DNA of 64,000 nt from Okapia johnstoni (taxonomy: Eukaryota; Chordata; Mammalia; Artiodactyla; Giraffidae): positions 99,287,628 through 99,351,627 of the forward strand of contig CM044309.1 of the NCBI GenBank assembly GCA_024291935.2. Direction: 5' to 3'. The notes under the pieces were generated by a model, which was not told the DNA's origin, made no database searches, and was given only the letters and a program-made list of their open reading frames with translations. The translations under genes were made by a program, and so were the position numbers. Of this stretch, positions 13,448 to 29,990 are shown piece after piece (position 1 is the first letter of the stretch; the number at the start of each line of letters is the position of its first letter).

Positions 13448-14769
13448 AAGAAACAGAAAGTGTACTGACTTTTTCTACCAAAGTCCATGTGGACTTTTCC
13501 AGACTATCTCTAGTGCATCCACTGTGCATGTCTGAAAAGGATTGGTAGACTCTAAGTGGTTCTAGGAATAATTGTTGCTGAAATTGAAACTCAGAAAGGG
13601 TCTAGAGTAAGCAAAGAATATCTAAGCAGATTTATGAGCAAACCTGCAGTTGATAACCATTCTTCATTGGAATCTGTAAGAAAAAAGCCCATGAAAGTCT
13701 TAATGTTAAGATAGTTCTTCTTTACCTTTCTCCCTATAACTTCTTCATTAATAGAGATCTAGTTCCTTAATAAATATCGCCCTGTGCACATGGAAAGAGA
13801 ACATCCGTTAACATTGTGAAACTGTTTCTGTTTTTCCAGTATGCCTTCAGAAATAGCAATTAATGTGGGAAAAAATACAATAAAAGTCAAAGGGATATTT
13901 AGGCACAAAAATACTTTTACAGTATTCTCTCATAATTGTTTCTAAATATGGTTGATGCTTTACTTAGGCAAAAATTATAAACCATATGTGTATATTTTAA
14001 CATTTTCATTCCTATGGTTAATGTGTGCTATTAAACTGCTAATACGTTTAATGTATAAGATCTGTGGTTTCCTGTTAATATTTTATAAGGATATTATGTT
14101 TTTATGGTTAACATTAATTTGAGGTATTGTTTTAAGAGTCAAAATTACTTTAAAATAATTATTTCACTGGTGTTTAATTTTCTATTAATCATGTTAACAA
14201 AGTTCTATGTAGTCTAGAACACATTAACTACATATTACATATGGAAACTGTGCAGTGGCTCTAATAATACATATCTTATTTAATATGATGATGTTTTTAG
14301 GCACAAACATTTAATTTTGTGTAGAGTTGTTTTAAATTTGAATTATTCAGTGGATCAAGCTTATTTTTTCAGTTGTCTAAAGCAACTTTTGTTCTTTTAT
14401 CCTATGTTTTGAAATTTTGGAGTTTCTACTTTATGTTATTTGAGCACTCAAGAAAAATTAATATTCTAATGTAAAGAAGATTGTCATAAAAAATATTTCA
14501 AATTGAGTTCCTTTTTTTAAATAACAGAATTTCAACTTTATTACATGTAATAAAATATTATGACTTTCATGAAACACCAATTCAGTATCTCCATACATAG
14601 GATGTTTATGTAAAGTTATTGATTAAGTTATATTATCCGGCTCCTGCTAACATCATATTGGAGTAATTCACTGGCACTCATGCTTGGCAGAGACTGAGGA
14701 TATTGACAACTATCTACTTCTTTCAAATATCTGATAATATAGCTGGTTAGACCATCCCCTTAGGGAAAT

Positions 14770-15065
14770 ATTTTTTTAAATTATTAACAGACTATTTTTT
14801 AGAAAAGTTATAAGTTTACAGAAAAATTGAGTGCAAAACACACAGTTCCATATCCACCCCATCTTGAAAGTTTTCCCTGTTACTAACATCTTGCATTAAT
14901 GTAGCACATTTGCTGCAACCAATAATGATACATTACTATAAAGTCCTTAATTTACTTTATGATTCACCCGTAGTTGTTGCTTAGGCTATGGCTTTTGACA
15001 AATGCATAATGTCATGTATCTGCCATAACAGTAACATACAGAATGGTTTCACTGCTAAAGATGTA
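14770..15065 (-). mobile_element. Old L1 3' fragment
   Basis: Reverse L1M-like text: agtttacagaaaaattgagt, catcttgcattaatgtagca, gacaaatgcataatgtcatg. Confidence 0.7.
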
Positions 15066-16020
15066 TTTTATTTTAAAATAAACATATCATCACCTTTTAT
15101 TTAAAACCTATATATTAAAAAATGATCAAACTGCTTCCCGTTTTGGAAAATGAAAGTTGAAAATATTATTAAGTTACTGAGAATTCTTTGCCTAACATCC
15201 ATTAGGAAGATGTGTTAATAACAGAAGCAGCTTCGTTTTAGTGAACTATATATTTCTCCCCACAAGTCATATGACTGTGGTGTTTGCTTTCCTCATCTTC
15301 AAAGTTAAATTTTAAATCTAATCTTACTAATTTTACCATGTCCCTTGAATATCTCTTTCTCCCTTTCACGTGGCTTCTGTCTATTCTCCTTCTTATTTTT
15401 AACCAACTTTTTTGGTAAGCATATTCTGTCGTAGTCCTTCTGAAAACTTTTTGAAAGTCTATAAATAGTAAATAAATATAATATATAAACTATAAATATA
15501 TAATAGTGCTGTGACTAAGGTTCTATAACATAACGGTTTTCTACTTTTTATTTTTCTGTTAAGGTCTATGTTTCTATAAAAATTTTCTTCTAAGTAAGTC
15601 TCAGCATTTGGTGCTAGGGCAGAAGTGAATCTTGTCAAATTTGAGAAAATATTCATGGTGCAGCTAAGTCAAATGTGAACAAGACAACATTCAGTAAACA
15701 TTGACCAATTGTTAATAAATGGAATTCATGTATTACCCACTTGGGTGGTTTAAATGGCAGAAATTTATCTCACAGTTCTGGAGACTGGAAGTCTGAGATC
15801 AAGGTGCCAACAGGTTTGGATTTTCTTGAGATCTTTCTCCTTGTCTTGCAGATGGCCATCTTTCCCTGTGTCCATACAATGACCTTTCCTCTGTGTACAT
15901 GTACAACTATGTCCAAATTTCCTCTTCTTATAAGATGCCAGTAATACTGGATAAGGGCCCACTCATATGGGCTCATTTACCTTAGTTACCTCTTTAAAAA
16001 CCGTATCTCCAAATACATTA

Positions 16021-16057
16021 AGTTCAGTCGCTCAGACGTGTCCGATTCTTTGTGACC
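16021..16057 (-). mobile_element. Hyper-truncated BovB-tail/SINE fragment
   Basis: Only the tail sequence gttcagtcgctcagacgtgt to gtgacc. The 12-bp sequence ccaaatacatta at 16009-16020 and 16058-16069 flanks it as a target-site duplication. Confidence 0.75.
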
Positions 16058-16066
16058 CCAAATACA

Positions 16067-16143
16067 TTAGGTTGGCCAAAATTTTGTTTGGGTTTTTCTG
16101 TAAGATGTTACAACTCAAACAAATATTTGGCCATGCCAATACT
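16067..16143. mobile_element. Mariner-type inverted-repeat element
   Basis: Left end taggttggccaaaattttgt, right end ttggccatgccaata. The arms are partly complementary, as in short ruminant mariner derivatives. Confidence 0.8.
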
Positions 16144-17846
16144 TATATTCTGAGGTATTAGGAATTAGAATTTCAGCCTGTGAATTTAAGGGAAAGCAAT
16201 GTAGTCCATAATACCATTGAAATTAGCAAGCTTTTTAATTTGCGTGACTTTGAAAGCAGTAAAACCTGGTAGTTACTGATTAAGCATGTGAACGAGGTGC
16301 TGTTTGTGCATTAAATCACAACCACAGGATGAAGTCAGGACCAGTAGCTCACTAAGGAAAACTTTTTCAGTTGGCAATGGACTTATTTTCAGTTAAGGTA
16401 TTGATTCCACTCGTTGAATGTACAAAAGGAATTAATACCAATACAACACATTTACAGTTAATACAACACATAATACATCACAGTTCTTTAAAACTGAGCA
16501 ATGCGCAAAATGTTGCTTATTTTAGTATCAGAGCAATGAAAATTAGCATTTGTTTAAAAATTCCAGAACAGTTTGATGACAGAACTATTAAACCAATGGG
16601 GGCAAGAGTGCTAGAAAAGCTAAAAGATTTTAAGTGACAACCTTTATGCAATTTCCTCCAAAGTGTTCTCTCAGAGCCAGACTCCCTGGGGTCACACGCT
16701 TCTCGTCCGCAGTGACCCTTGGTAGGAAAAGGCACATTTTTTCCTTTGCTAATGCATTTTTTCAAAGGCCTCCATCTTTGCTTGCTTGTATCTTTTTGAC
16801 ACCTGAATCCAAATAGGTAGCTGAGTACCAGATTAGCCAAAGTCCATGACAGTAACAGTGAGTATGGATTTTTTTCATCTGTCACACACACTCACCAGTC
16901 CCTAAGGGGCTCAGTTCCTCCCCTCAGTGGGACCTTTAGGCTGTACTCCAATCGAAGAACTCCTTTTTAATATGCTAGTTACTTTGATAGTTTCAAAGAT
17001 TTAAATGTGGCACTATTCTCTTCCCAAGCATCTATCAAGCCTCTTTGTCATCTATTTACTTTTATTGTTTATTAAAGGTTTAAGACATGTGAGTTGAGTT
17101 AGATCCTTTTGTGTTTTTGTAGGGCAGACAAACACAAGGAGTCAAGCAGCATGGAGTGTAGATGGATTTCTGAATTTTCTGCCCTGTCTGGAGAACAGAG
17201 AAAACAATTCTCACTTTGGGTGGTTATTCTTAAGATTAAAGTAGATAACCTAACCTTAAGTGTCTTATTCGGTGCCTAGCATTCAACAAGTATTAATTCA
17301 TTTTCTTTCATAACCCAACCACCTAAACAAAGTCAAATTATTGGAAGTCCCTGGGTTTTGTTGTTGTTGTTGACTATTGCTATAGTAGGCTGAGCATACA
17401 TCTAAGTTTCCTGCTTTCTAGTTTTTAAAAAGATTTTAGATATTAATCTATATAATTGGTCTGTAGATATTTAATGAATGTTTATTCTGTCCTATCACTG
17501 TTACATGTCAAAGAAACAAAAGAATCAAGACTCACTGTCAGGAAGCCACAATGAGTTTATGGTCCACTTACAGAGACAAGATCCAGTCACACAAAACCAT
17601 TAATAAGCAGACATTACTTATTATAATAATTATTATAATAAATAAAGTGCTAATGTGTATTTCTATGGACAGGAAACATAGGAACAACATTTTTTTAAAA
17701 AATTCAGAGCCTTCCCAAATGAGGCCACAGGTTGCCATTTTCCTAAGGACATCCAAGAGGACCCTTCCCCTGACTCTGAAGCCGTGGCTAGGAGTAGGGG
17801 GAGGGGAGAAGTCCAGGCCCAGAAAAGGTGATAAATATGGGTGTAA

Positions 17847-18063
17847 GGGCTCCCCAGGTGGTTCAGTGGGTAAAGAACCCGCCTGCAATGCAGGAAATGC
17901 AAGAGATGCAGTTTCTATCCCTGGGTTGGGATGATCCCCTGGAGGAGGACATGGCAACCCACTCCAGTATTCTTGCCTGGAGAATCCCATAGACAGAGGA
18001 GCCTGGTGGGCTATAGTCCATGGGTCACAAAGATCAGACACAGCTGAAGTGACTGAGTACCCA
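17847..18063 (+). mobile_element. Bov-tA SINE
   Basis: Sense; ggctccccaggtggttcagt head and tail to gaagtgactgagtaccca. Confidence 0.9.
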
Positions 18064-18145
18064 TGCGTAGAATGTGGGCCACAGTGATGTGGAAACTGTC
18101 TGAGAAATCTGTCTGACTGGGCAGAATAAATTGTAAAAGATGATG

Positions 18146-18229
18146 TATTGCGTTAGTGAAAAAGTTCGTTTGGGTTTTTCCTTAAGATGCTATGGAAAAA
18201 CCTGTTCAACTTTTTGACCAACCCAATAG
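18146..18229. mobile_element. Mariner-type element with strong hairpin
   Basis: Begins tattgcgttagtgaaaaagt and ends tttttgaccaacccaata. The arms pair over about 38 bases with few mismatches around a short central loop, and the ends abut TA. Confidence 0.88.
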
Positions 18230-19554
18230 ATAAAACCAAAAAGACCAAGTGACTAGGAATTAAGAGAGCATCGTATACTAGGTCAGGGAGTTGACATACA
18301 ATATTGCAGGCAGGGAGGAGAAAATCACTGCAGATGTTTATTCTAGAAGTGGACACGCGGTGACCTGGAGCAGGAGAAACACCACCCAAGCAGGCAGATA
18401 CAACAGTCCAGGTGTGAATGGACAAGGAGTACCAGAGTGTAAAAGTCAACAAGAAAGTGCAGAAAAGTGTTTCATGTTTCTCATCCACATTGTATGTTTT
18501 TAAGTATCATGAATACCTTTTGTGATATAAAAGAGACTTTTTATACAAGAAGATGCTAAAAGTCTTTCATTTTGATTTCCCAGCAGGGCTCCCCCAAACA
18601 ATTTGACTTTTCATTTTGTTGTCTTAATAAAAGACAAGCAGTAGATGGCATTGTTCTATAGAAAAGATTCCCATTTTTCATTTTTAAATCACATGGTGTG
18701 TAAGATGGGGTAATTAAGTTATCTTCTGGGATATTTCTACTTCAAAGACAAATATTTTGACTTATCATAATTCAGTGGGAGACACAACTTTTAATTTTGC
18801 AGTGTTTGAAAGATGAAGGATGGTATATGTGGATTATGTGGGAAAATAGTATATTCAGTGAAGTATTTTATGACTGTTATCAAGGATTTTATGGTTACTT
18901 AGGGTAATAAGCTTGAGTGTTATTTGTGGTCTGGTGCGCATCTCTGAATTTATGCTAATGAAAACAAAAGAATTTAATTAATTTGCATGTAGGTGGGAGT
19001 TCAAAAAATGAACTTAGGTCCTTGGAAAATGCAAAAAATATATATGATTTTACTTTGTAATGTGTGACTATTAATAGAATTCCAAAAGGTATCCAATGTA
19101 ATTGTGGTCAGAACATAACCTCACATGTTTAGAGAAGTGAAAAATTGTTTTTTTTTTCTTTGATCCTTTTATGTTCTTCCCATAGAATTTTTCTTCAAAA
19201 AGAATAATTAAGAATTTCAAAGAAAATCATCTTCCGTGGAGAATATTTTTATTATAACTTTATTTTGGCTTGAATAGGTCTAGTTCTACATTATAAGTAC
19301 ATGGTTTAACCTTTGTTTTGTTTCCAATGAGACATAAGCTGATTGATGTTGCCTTTAAGAAAGCATTCATTTTTTTCAACTTTTAAGTAATTACATGTAA
19401 GATAGAGCTAATTAAGATATTGAATTTTTTTTCATTTTTTTTCTCTTCTTAAGACATTTTCAGTTGTTTATTTTGAGATGTACCTTTATTTTCATTTGTT
19501 TGAAAATCTGTAGAACTGTTAGTACTTCATAAAGCTATGATAAGCACCACAAGA

Positions 19555-20116
19555 ACTCAGTTCAGTTCAGTCACTCAGTTGTGTCCGACTCTTTGCGACC
19601 CCATGAATTGCAGCATGCCAGGCCTCTCTGTCCATCACCAACTCCCAGAGTCTACCTAAACCCATGTCCATCAAGGCGGTGATGCCATCCAATCATCTCA
19701 TCCTCTGTTGTCCCCTTCTCCTCCTGCCCCCAATCCTACCCAGCATTAGGGTCTTTTCCAATGAGTCAACTCTTTGCATGAGGTGGCCAAAGTATTGGCG
19801 TTTCAGCTTCAACATCAGACCTTCCAATGAACACCCAGGATTGATCTCTTTTAGGATGGATTGACTAGATCTCCTTGCAGTCCAAGGGACTCTTAAGAGT
19901 CTTCTCCAACACCACAGTTCAAAAGCATCAATTCTGCAGCGCTCAGCTTTCTTCACCATCCAACTCTCATATCCATACATGACCACTGGAAGAACCATAG
20001 CCTTGACTAGACGGACTTTTGTTGGCAAAGTAATGTCTCTGCTTTTAAATATGCTATCTAGGTTGGCCATAACCTTCCTTACAAGGAGTAAGTGTCTTTT
20101 TAATTGCATGGCTGCC
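19555..20116 (-). mobile_element. BovB LINE 3' fragment
   Basis: Reverse BovB of about 560 bp. The minus strand encodes the RT C-terminal region ([56 protein letters not shown]). It ends at 19555 in the agttcagttcagt tail repeat. Confidence 0.93.
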
Positions 20117-20577
20117 AATTATTCACCTTTTAAGTACCATGAGGTTTTGTCATTCTGGAGCATAGTGGGCATTCAGTATTGGTGAATTTATTGCTTTATT
20201 CCTTTAAGAATTTATTCCAAAATTATATATTAAGGCTGCATGCCAGGAAACATGCCGGGTATACAAGATAGCTAAGAAAATTTGCTCTGAAGTACTTGCA
20301 TGGTGAATGTCAGGCATGGCTTTAGAACTATGGTGATAAGAGTTCAGGTTGCTACACAAAGACTTAAAAGCAGTAATTTGTTCTGCCCTCAGTGACTCTG
20401 GAGCTGAGATGTATAGGATGAGTAGAAGTTTGTTAGGGAATGGAAGGCGGCATCGGTGAGACCTGGGAAGGAACAGGTATTCCTGAGGGTCCAGAATCCA
20501 GGGGCTTGTGGAAGGAGGAGGAGGACTTTGGAACAAGGAGGTGCTGGGGAGTAACTCAGAACATCTGACATTCTCTA

Positions 20578-21097
20578 GAACGAAAATTCCTGAAATAGAA
20601 CAACCATATGATCCAGCAATTCCACTCCTGGGTATAAATCTAAAAAAAAAGAAAAGAAAGAAAGACTCTTATGAAAAGAAAAACATGCATTTCACTGATC
20701 ATTGCAGCATTATTTACAGTTGCCAAGATATGGATGCAACCTAAGTGTCCATCAACAGATGAATGGATAAAGAAGACGTGATGTCACATATATATAAAAT
20801 GGAATACTACTCAGCCATCCCTAGAGTGAAGTTTTGCCACTTGTAGCAACATGGATGGACTCAGAGGGGATTACACTGAGTGAAATAAGTTAGAAAAAGA
20901 CAACTACTATATTATATCACTTATATGTGGAATCAAAAATTAAAATAGACTGGTGACTATAACAAAAAAAGCAGCAGACTCACAGATAAAGAGAACAATC
21001 TAGTGGTTACCAGTGGGGATGGAAGTGAGGGGAAATTTAGGGATGGAGAAGTAGTAGGTACAAACTGTTGGGTGTAAGACAGGCTAAAAGGATGTAT
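20578..21097 (+). mobile_element. L1 3' region
   Basis: Sense L1: accatatgatccagcaattc, agatgaatggataaagaaga, atggaatactactcagcc, caacatggatggactcagag. Interrupted by a Bov-tA at 21098 and continued after it. Confidence 0.9.
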
Positions 21098-21310
21098 TGC
21101 TTCCCTGGTGGCTCAGCCAGTAAAGAGTCTGCCTGCAAGGCAGGAGACACAAGAGACACGGGTTCGATCCCTGTGTCAGGAAGATCCCCTGGAGGAGGGC
21201 ACAGCAACCCACTCAGTATTCTTGCCTGGAGAATCCCATGGACAGAGGAACCTCACTGGCTATAGTCCCTGGGTCGCAAAGAGTCTGACACGACTGAAGC
21301 GATTTGGCAC
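21098..21310 (+). mobile_element. Bov-tA SINE in L1
   Basis: Sense; gcttccctggtggctcagcc head, B-box ggttcgatccc, tail gacacgactgaagcgatt. Sits inside the L1 3' region. Confidence 0.93.
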
Positions 21311-21400
21311 GTACAGCATGTGTAACATGGGGAATGCAAACAATATTTCATAATAACTGCAAATCAAGTGTCACCTTTAAAAGTTGTATAAAAAATTTCA
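21311..21400 (+). mobile_element. L1 continuation
   Basis: aacatggggaatgcaaacaa and tttcataataactgcaaatc resume the L1 3' UTR broken by the SINE. Confidence 0.75.
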
Positions 21401-21450
21401 AGATAAAAATTCCTTGAATAATGTAAAAATAAAATTTTTGCATTTCACGT

Positions 21451-21662
21451 TCAGTTCAGTTCAGTCACTCAGTCGTGTCCAACTCTTTGTGACACCGTGG
21501 ACTGCAGCACGCCGGACTTCTTTGTCCCTCACCATCTCCTGGACTTTGCTCAAACTCATGTCCATCGAGTTGGTGAGGCCATCCAACCATCTCATCCTCT
21601 GTTGTCCCCTTCTCCTCCAGCCTTCATTCTTTCCCAGCATCAAGGTCTTTTCCAATGAGTAA
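21451..21662 (-). mobile_element. BovB 3' tail insertion near exon 3
   Basis: Reverse BovB 3' end (tcagttcagttcagtcactc to aaggtcttttccaatgagt), flanked by catttcacgt at 21441-21450 and catttcatgt at 21663-21672. Its edge lies 111 bp before the exon 3 acceptor. Confidence 0.92.
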
Positions 21663-21712
21663 CATTTCATGTTACTAAGTTTTATTTTACCCTAAGCTGG
21701 ATATAGATTTAG

Positions 21713-23892
<2,180 letters not shown>

Positions 23893-24039
23893 GAATCACG
23901 AGAAATAGAAGAAATAGTGTTCCCAAGACAATTGACTAAGCACAATGGCTACCTGCAGAGGCAGAAGAGAGACTGGGTTATCCCTCCCATCAACTTGCCA
24001 GAAAACTCCAGAGGGCCTTTTCCTCAAGAGCTCGTCAGG
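23893..24039 (+). CDS. CDH2: N-cadherin exon 4 (furin site, start of EC1)
   Basis: Encodes the end of the propeptide and the start of the mature protein: 49 codons (147 bp), phase 0 at both ends, about residues 134-182. The frame reads through LQRQKR, the proprotein-convertase cleavage motif, into [18 protein letters not shown]. The Trp in DW is the residue that swaps into the partner EC1 pocket in trans adhesion, and the PENSRGPFP segment begins the first calcium-binding set. The donor is gtaggg at 24040. The acceptor is unusual: AG is preceded by A (gtgaag) and the bases just upstream are purine-rich, so it looks weaker than the other CDH2 acceptors here. The propeptide end reads ESREIEE where I remember human ESAEVEE. 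Confidence 0.96.
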
Positions 24040-26003
<1,964 letters not shown>

Positions 26004-26375
26004 TAACATTTGCCTCTCCTATCAGTCTTAAAGCTTTGATTCTGAATGTTTTAATGCCGGAAATGTACTTGTAGCCTTTTCAATTTATTTTAATATTTTT
26101 TTTATTTTTATAAAACAATTGTTTTTATAAAATTGATGAATGCTCATGGTAAACAAACAATGCCAAGGAAAAACTAAAAATTGCCTCAAGTCATATTACT
26201 ATTTGTATGCTGATACTTGCCTTCAGATATGTGGTTAAGAACTTATAAGAACAAATTTCCATGAAAGGGATCTATTTCATGTAAATTACATACAGATCAT
26301 TACATTTTTAATAGCTGTATAGTATTCTACTGAATGTATATAAACTATAATTTTAACAGCAGTTTCTTATAAATA

Positions 26376-26458
26376 TATTGGTTTGGCCCAAAAGTTCATT
26401 TGGGTTTGTTGTAAGACTTCATAGCAAAACCCTAGTGAACATTTTGGCCAACCAAGTA
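26376..26458. mobile_element. Mariner-type inverted-repeat element
   Basis: tattggtttggcccaaaagt at the left and acattttggccaaccaagta at the right are near inverted repeats. Confidence 0.85.
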
Positions 26459-26773
26459 CATTTATGTTTGTCGGTTTGTCTACTGATATTACGATTACCA
26501 TTAATTAGCATCATACAAAATGGATAGCACATTTTCATTTTGTTATTTGTTGATCATATTATCTCCAGAAAGATGTGCTGTTTTTATCTGCCTACTGAGA
26601 ATTAAGATTTCCCTTTTCTGCATAACCCTGCCAATACTTGGTTTCATTAACCTGCCAATCTGAGCAATCTTTTCTTAGATATATTATCCAGTTATATTTT
26701 TTATGCTAATTTTATGTTATATTTCTATTTTATTCATTTCTTGATTGAGTTATAACAGCTTTTATATATAGTT

Positions 26774-26969
26774 GTGCTGTGTCCGACTCTTTGCAACCCC
26801 ATGGACTTTAATCCACCACACTCCTTTGTCCATGGGGATTCTCCAGGCAAGAATACTGGAGTCGGTTGCCATGCCCTCCTCCAGTGGATCTTCCCAACCC
26901 AGGAATCAAATCCAGGTCTCCTCCACATTGCAGGAGGATTGTTTACCATCTGAGCCACCAGGGAAACCC
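26774..26969 (-). mobile_element. Bov-tA SINE
   Basis: Reverse copy flanked by ttatatatagtt at 26762-26773 and 26970-26981. Confidence 0.93.
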
Positions 26970-27349
26970 TTATATATAGTTATGTGTTCCTATTTTTAAT
27001 ATATGTATGTATTTAAAACTGATTTTCCCAATTAAAAATTATATTGAGCATTGCAAAAATCAAGAATTTATTAATAATAAAGTATAAATTCCAGAAAGCA
27101 TATTTATTTTCTTTTTTTCTAGCCATGCTTGCACATTTTTATGGAACAGGATTTAACAGTTTTTTTCATGTGTTTAATATAGAAACCTAAATTGATCTTT
27201 ATTCCTACTCCAATTTCTATATGAATAGCTAAAACTTTTAATGAAAGCATCATTTTCTCTTAGAAAAGAATATAGGTACAATGTAAAAACTTTTCAAATA
27301 AAACAGTATTAGTAATAAAGTAAGAAGAATTTGCAATCCCAGTACATAA

Positions 27350-28095
27350 ACTAGTCACTTTTCTTTAACTTTAGTAACATTCTGTAAGATGTTTCTTTGT
27401 GTATAGATTCATAAATATATTTTTTTGAAATTGGGATTATTCTTTGAAACCAACTTTTGTCACTTAGCAATCATAAGATTTAGCATCTTTCCACATCAGC
27501 AACCATTATTTATTTCTATTATTATTTTTGATTGCTTGCTCTAACATAATTGTAACTAATTACCTACTGGAAGATACTTGGATGATTTAGTTCTTTCTAC
27601 TTTATTTTACAACTGTAAATCATGCAGCAATGAACAGCTTTCTGTCCATTTTCCCATCATGTCCTCAGAAAAAATTCCTAAAACTGGAATTATTTGATAA
27701 ATATAGTGGAATTGTTCTCTTGAAGAGTTGTATTGTGTTGCAGTACCTCCCCACTATAAAATAGATACTTTCCATTCCATTATCAATTCCAGGCATTATT
27801 TTATTTATTGTCAGTGCTATTTCTAAAAAAATTATCTTGATGCTTTAAGTTGCATATGTTGAATATCCAATTAAAGTAAATTCCCTATTCCTGTCTTATG
27901 TTAAATTTGGGGTGGGAGAGTTGTTACCTTTTCCTCTACCCATTTATCATCTTTTATCTACTGGAGATGTTGATACATGATTTTCATATATTTCTTTTGT
28001 TGTTATTTGTTTTCAAACTTTATTTATAATTTTTCCCTTATTATAACTTACAGTTTTTACATTATGATATTTGTCATTGTTTTGATTTTATCATG
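27350..28095 (-). mobile_element. Decayed L1, left part
   Basis: aatcatgcagcaatgaacag and aattcctaaaactggaatta are old L1M-like reverse sequence. Continues beyond the CHR SINE as far as about 28790. Confidence 0.55.
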
Positions 28096-28106
28096 CATTC
28101 TGGCTT

Positions 28107-28427
28107 GCTTTTTTATTTATTAATTTTTGGCTGTGCTGGGTCTTTGTTGCTGCATGGACTTTTCTCTAGTTGTGGTGAGCTATCTCTAGTTGTGGCACTC
28201 AGGCTTCTCTTTGCAGTGGCTTCTCTTCTTGCAGAGCATGGTCTCTAGGGTGCAAGGGCTTCAGATGTTGTGGCTCCCAGGCTCTAGAGCACAAGCTCAG
28301 TAGTTGTGGCACATGTGCTTAGCTGCTCTGCGGCATGTGGGATCTTAGTTCGCAGACCAGGGATCAAACCAGTATCTGCTGAATTGTCAGGTGAATTCTT
28401 TACTATTGAGCTACCAGGGAAGCCCCC
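28107..28427 (-). mobile_element. Long CHR-type SINE
   Basis: + strand: ttttggctgtgctgggtctt, ctctagttgtggtgagc, cggcatgtgggatcttagtt, ending gctaccagggaagcc. The duplication cattctggctt is at 28096-28106 and 28428-28438. Confidence 0.92.
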
Positions 28428-28438
28428 CATTCTGGCTT

Positions 28439-28790
28439 TCTGGAGATGTTTAAAGAGATCTTTCCTACTCCAAGATGCTAATCTCCTGCATTTTATCTGT
28501 TTTATTTATTTATTTTTCTTTGCATCTAAATGTTTAACCTCTGTGGAGTTTATTTTAGTAAAAGAAGAAAGGTATATAGATTGACTTTGCTTTTCCTTTA
28601 TGGCCAGCCCAGATTTCCCAACACTATATATTGATTTAGTATTCTGATTGATTTAGCATCAATGTCATGATCATACTTAGTTGTCCCATATTTTTTATGC
28701 CACTTATGCTAATGTGTTTTTTAGACTATTTTTCTCATTAATATATTTTTTTGGATTTTTGCACTTGTACAAACTTTTAAAATTATTTAA
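28439..28790 (-). mobile_element. Decayed L1, right part
   Basis: tatggccagcccagatttcc and caacactatatattgattta fit reverse L1 sequence downstream of the interrupted segment. Confidence 0.5.
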
Positions 28791-29081
28791 GTTTTGAAAA
28801 TTATTATATAGATAAATATAGACATATGGTAGAGCAAGACACCCTAGACATAAACTTGCAAATAAGCATATGAAAAACTAAAAATGCATTTTAAATCCTA
28901 AGTATCACTCAATTCTCTCCTCCCAAGGGCCGTGATTGTTTTACCAACCAATTCTCTTAAAAGCCTTAATGAACACGTAATTCTAATGCTTTTTATTAAT
29001 ATATTGTTCTAAAATATAAAGACGTTTTCAAGCCTTTTACAAAATAGCATCACGTTAATAGGGAAACTTAGTAAAGGTGGC

Positions 29082-29296
29082 AGGGCTTCCCAGATGACGC
29101 AGTGGTAAAGAATCCACCTGCTAATGCAGGAGATTCAAAAGACACCAATTTGACCTCTGGGTTGGGAAGATCCCGGGGCATAGGAAATAGCTACCCAGTC
29201 CAGTATTTTGGGCTGGCAAATTCCATGGACAGAGGAGCCTGGAGAGCTACACTCCATGGGGTTGCACAGAGTAGGACGTGACTGAGCGCACACGCG
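29082..29296 (+). mobile_element. Bov-tA SINE
   Basis: Sense; gggcttcccagatgacgcag head, tail ending gtaggacgtgactgagcg. The flanks gtaaaggtgg and gtaaaggtag may be an aged duplication. Confidence 0.9.
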
Positions 29297-29689
29297 GGTG
29301 GAGTAAAGGTAGATATAGTAGACCAGTCTCTAATTAGACTAGTCTGTAACTTATGAGTACAAAAAATACCAATCCAAAAATTATAAATATTTCTTCTGTA
29401 TGAATTCTGGCTGAAGTCATGTGGTTAAATCTCAGAAAATAAATATTTTCAGGTCAGTGTTGGGATAAATTCTTGCTCTCCAGATTCTCACTACTTGCAC
29501 GTAAATGAGCAATATTGATAACAAAATAGAATTAATTATAGAATGGCAGGGACAGTTCCGTATTAAAATCTCTTAATGTAATATATTAAATAAGTCAAGG
29601 GAAAAAGAGGCTCTATACGTGTTGAAAAGGCTTGTCTAATAAAATTTACAGTTTCATGTGCTAAATAACCTCAAAATTGGAAAAAAGAT

Positions 29690-29990
29690 ATGTTAATGCT
29701 TCTTTAAGTTGATAAAGCATATCCAGCAGAAACCAGTAGCCAGCATCATACTTAACAGGAAAATCATAGAAGCATTGCCTTTAAAAAGAAACAATTCAAT
29801 GGAACACTACACAGCTTTTGAAAAGATTGAAATGGTTTTCTATGTGCCGGATGAAAAGATTTTGAAGATATTTTGCCAAGAGTAGCTGAGTGATTATATT
29901 TGTTTACAAAAGAAGAAAAAAGATAAAATTTCTAGAATGCCTGTAATACTGAGAACTCAACCTTGGGAGAGGAACAAACTGTCTTATGTG
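29690..29990 (+). mobile_element. Possible L1 ORF2 remnant
   Basis: ccagtagccagcatcatact and acaggaaaatcatagaagca resemble L1 ORF2 3' sequence. Heavily decayed. Confidence 0.4.

Larger units (their letters stand above)
15735..16215. repeat. Ancient repeat, interrupted twice
   Basis: ggcagaaatttatctcacag, tctggagactggaagtctga and a distal tcagcctgtgaatttaaggg match an old mammalian repeat whose family name I do not recall. It is split by a 38-bp BovB-tail fragment and by a mariner element. Confidence 0.5.
26080..27100 (-). mobile_element. Decayed L1 with nested insertions
   Basis: AT-rich text such as gctgtatagtattctactga and cataaccctgccaatacttg looks like old reverse L1. A mariner element and a Bov-tA interrupt it. 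Boundaries approximate. Confidence 0.5.

Noticed and set aside
16371..16891. Overlapping 88- and 124-codon ORFs in intron 2
   Set aside because: No recognisable protein family, no splice context, and open on both strands in short stretches; likely chance.
17568..18041. 157-codon reverse ORF
   Set aside because: Mostly Bov-tA sequence read in reverse.
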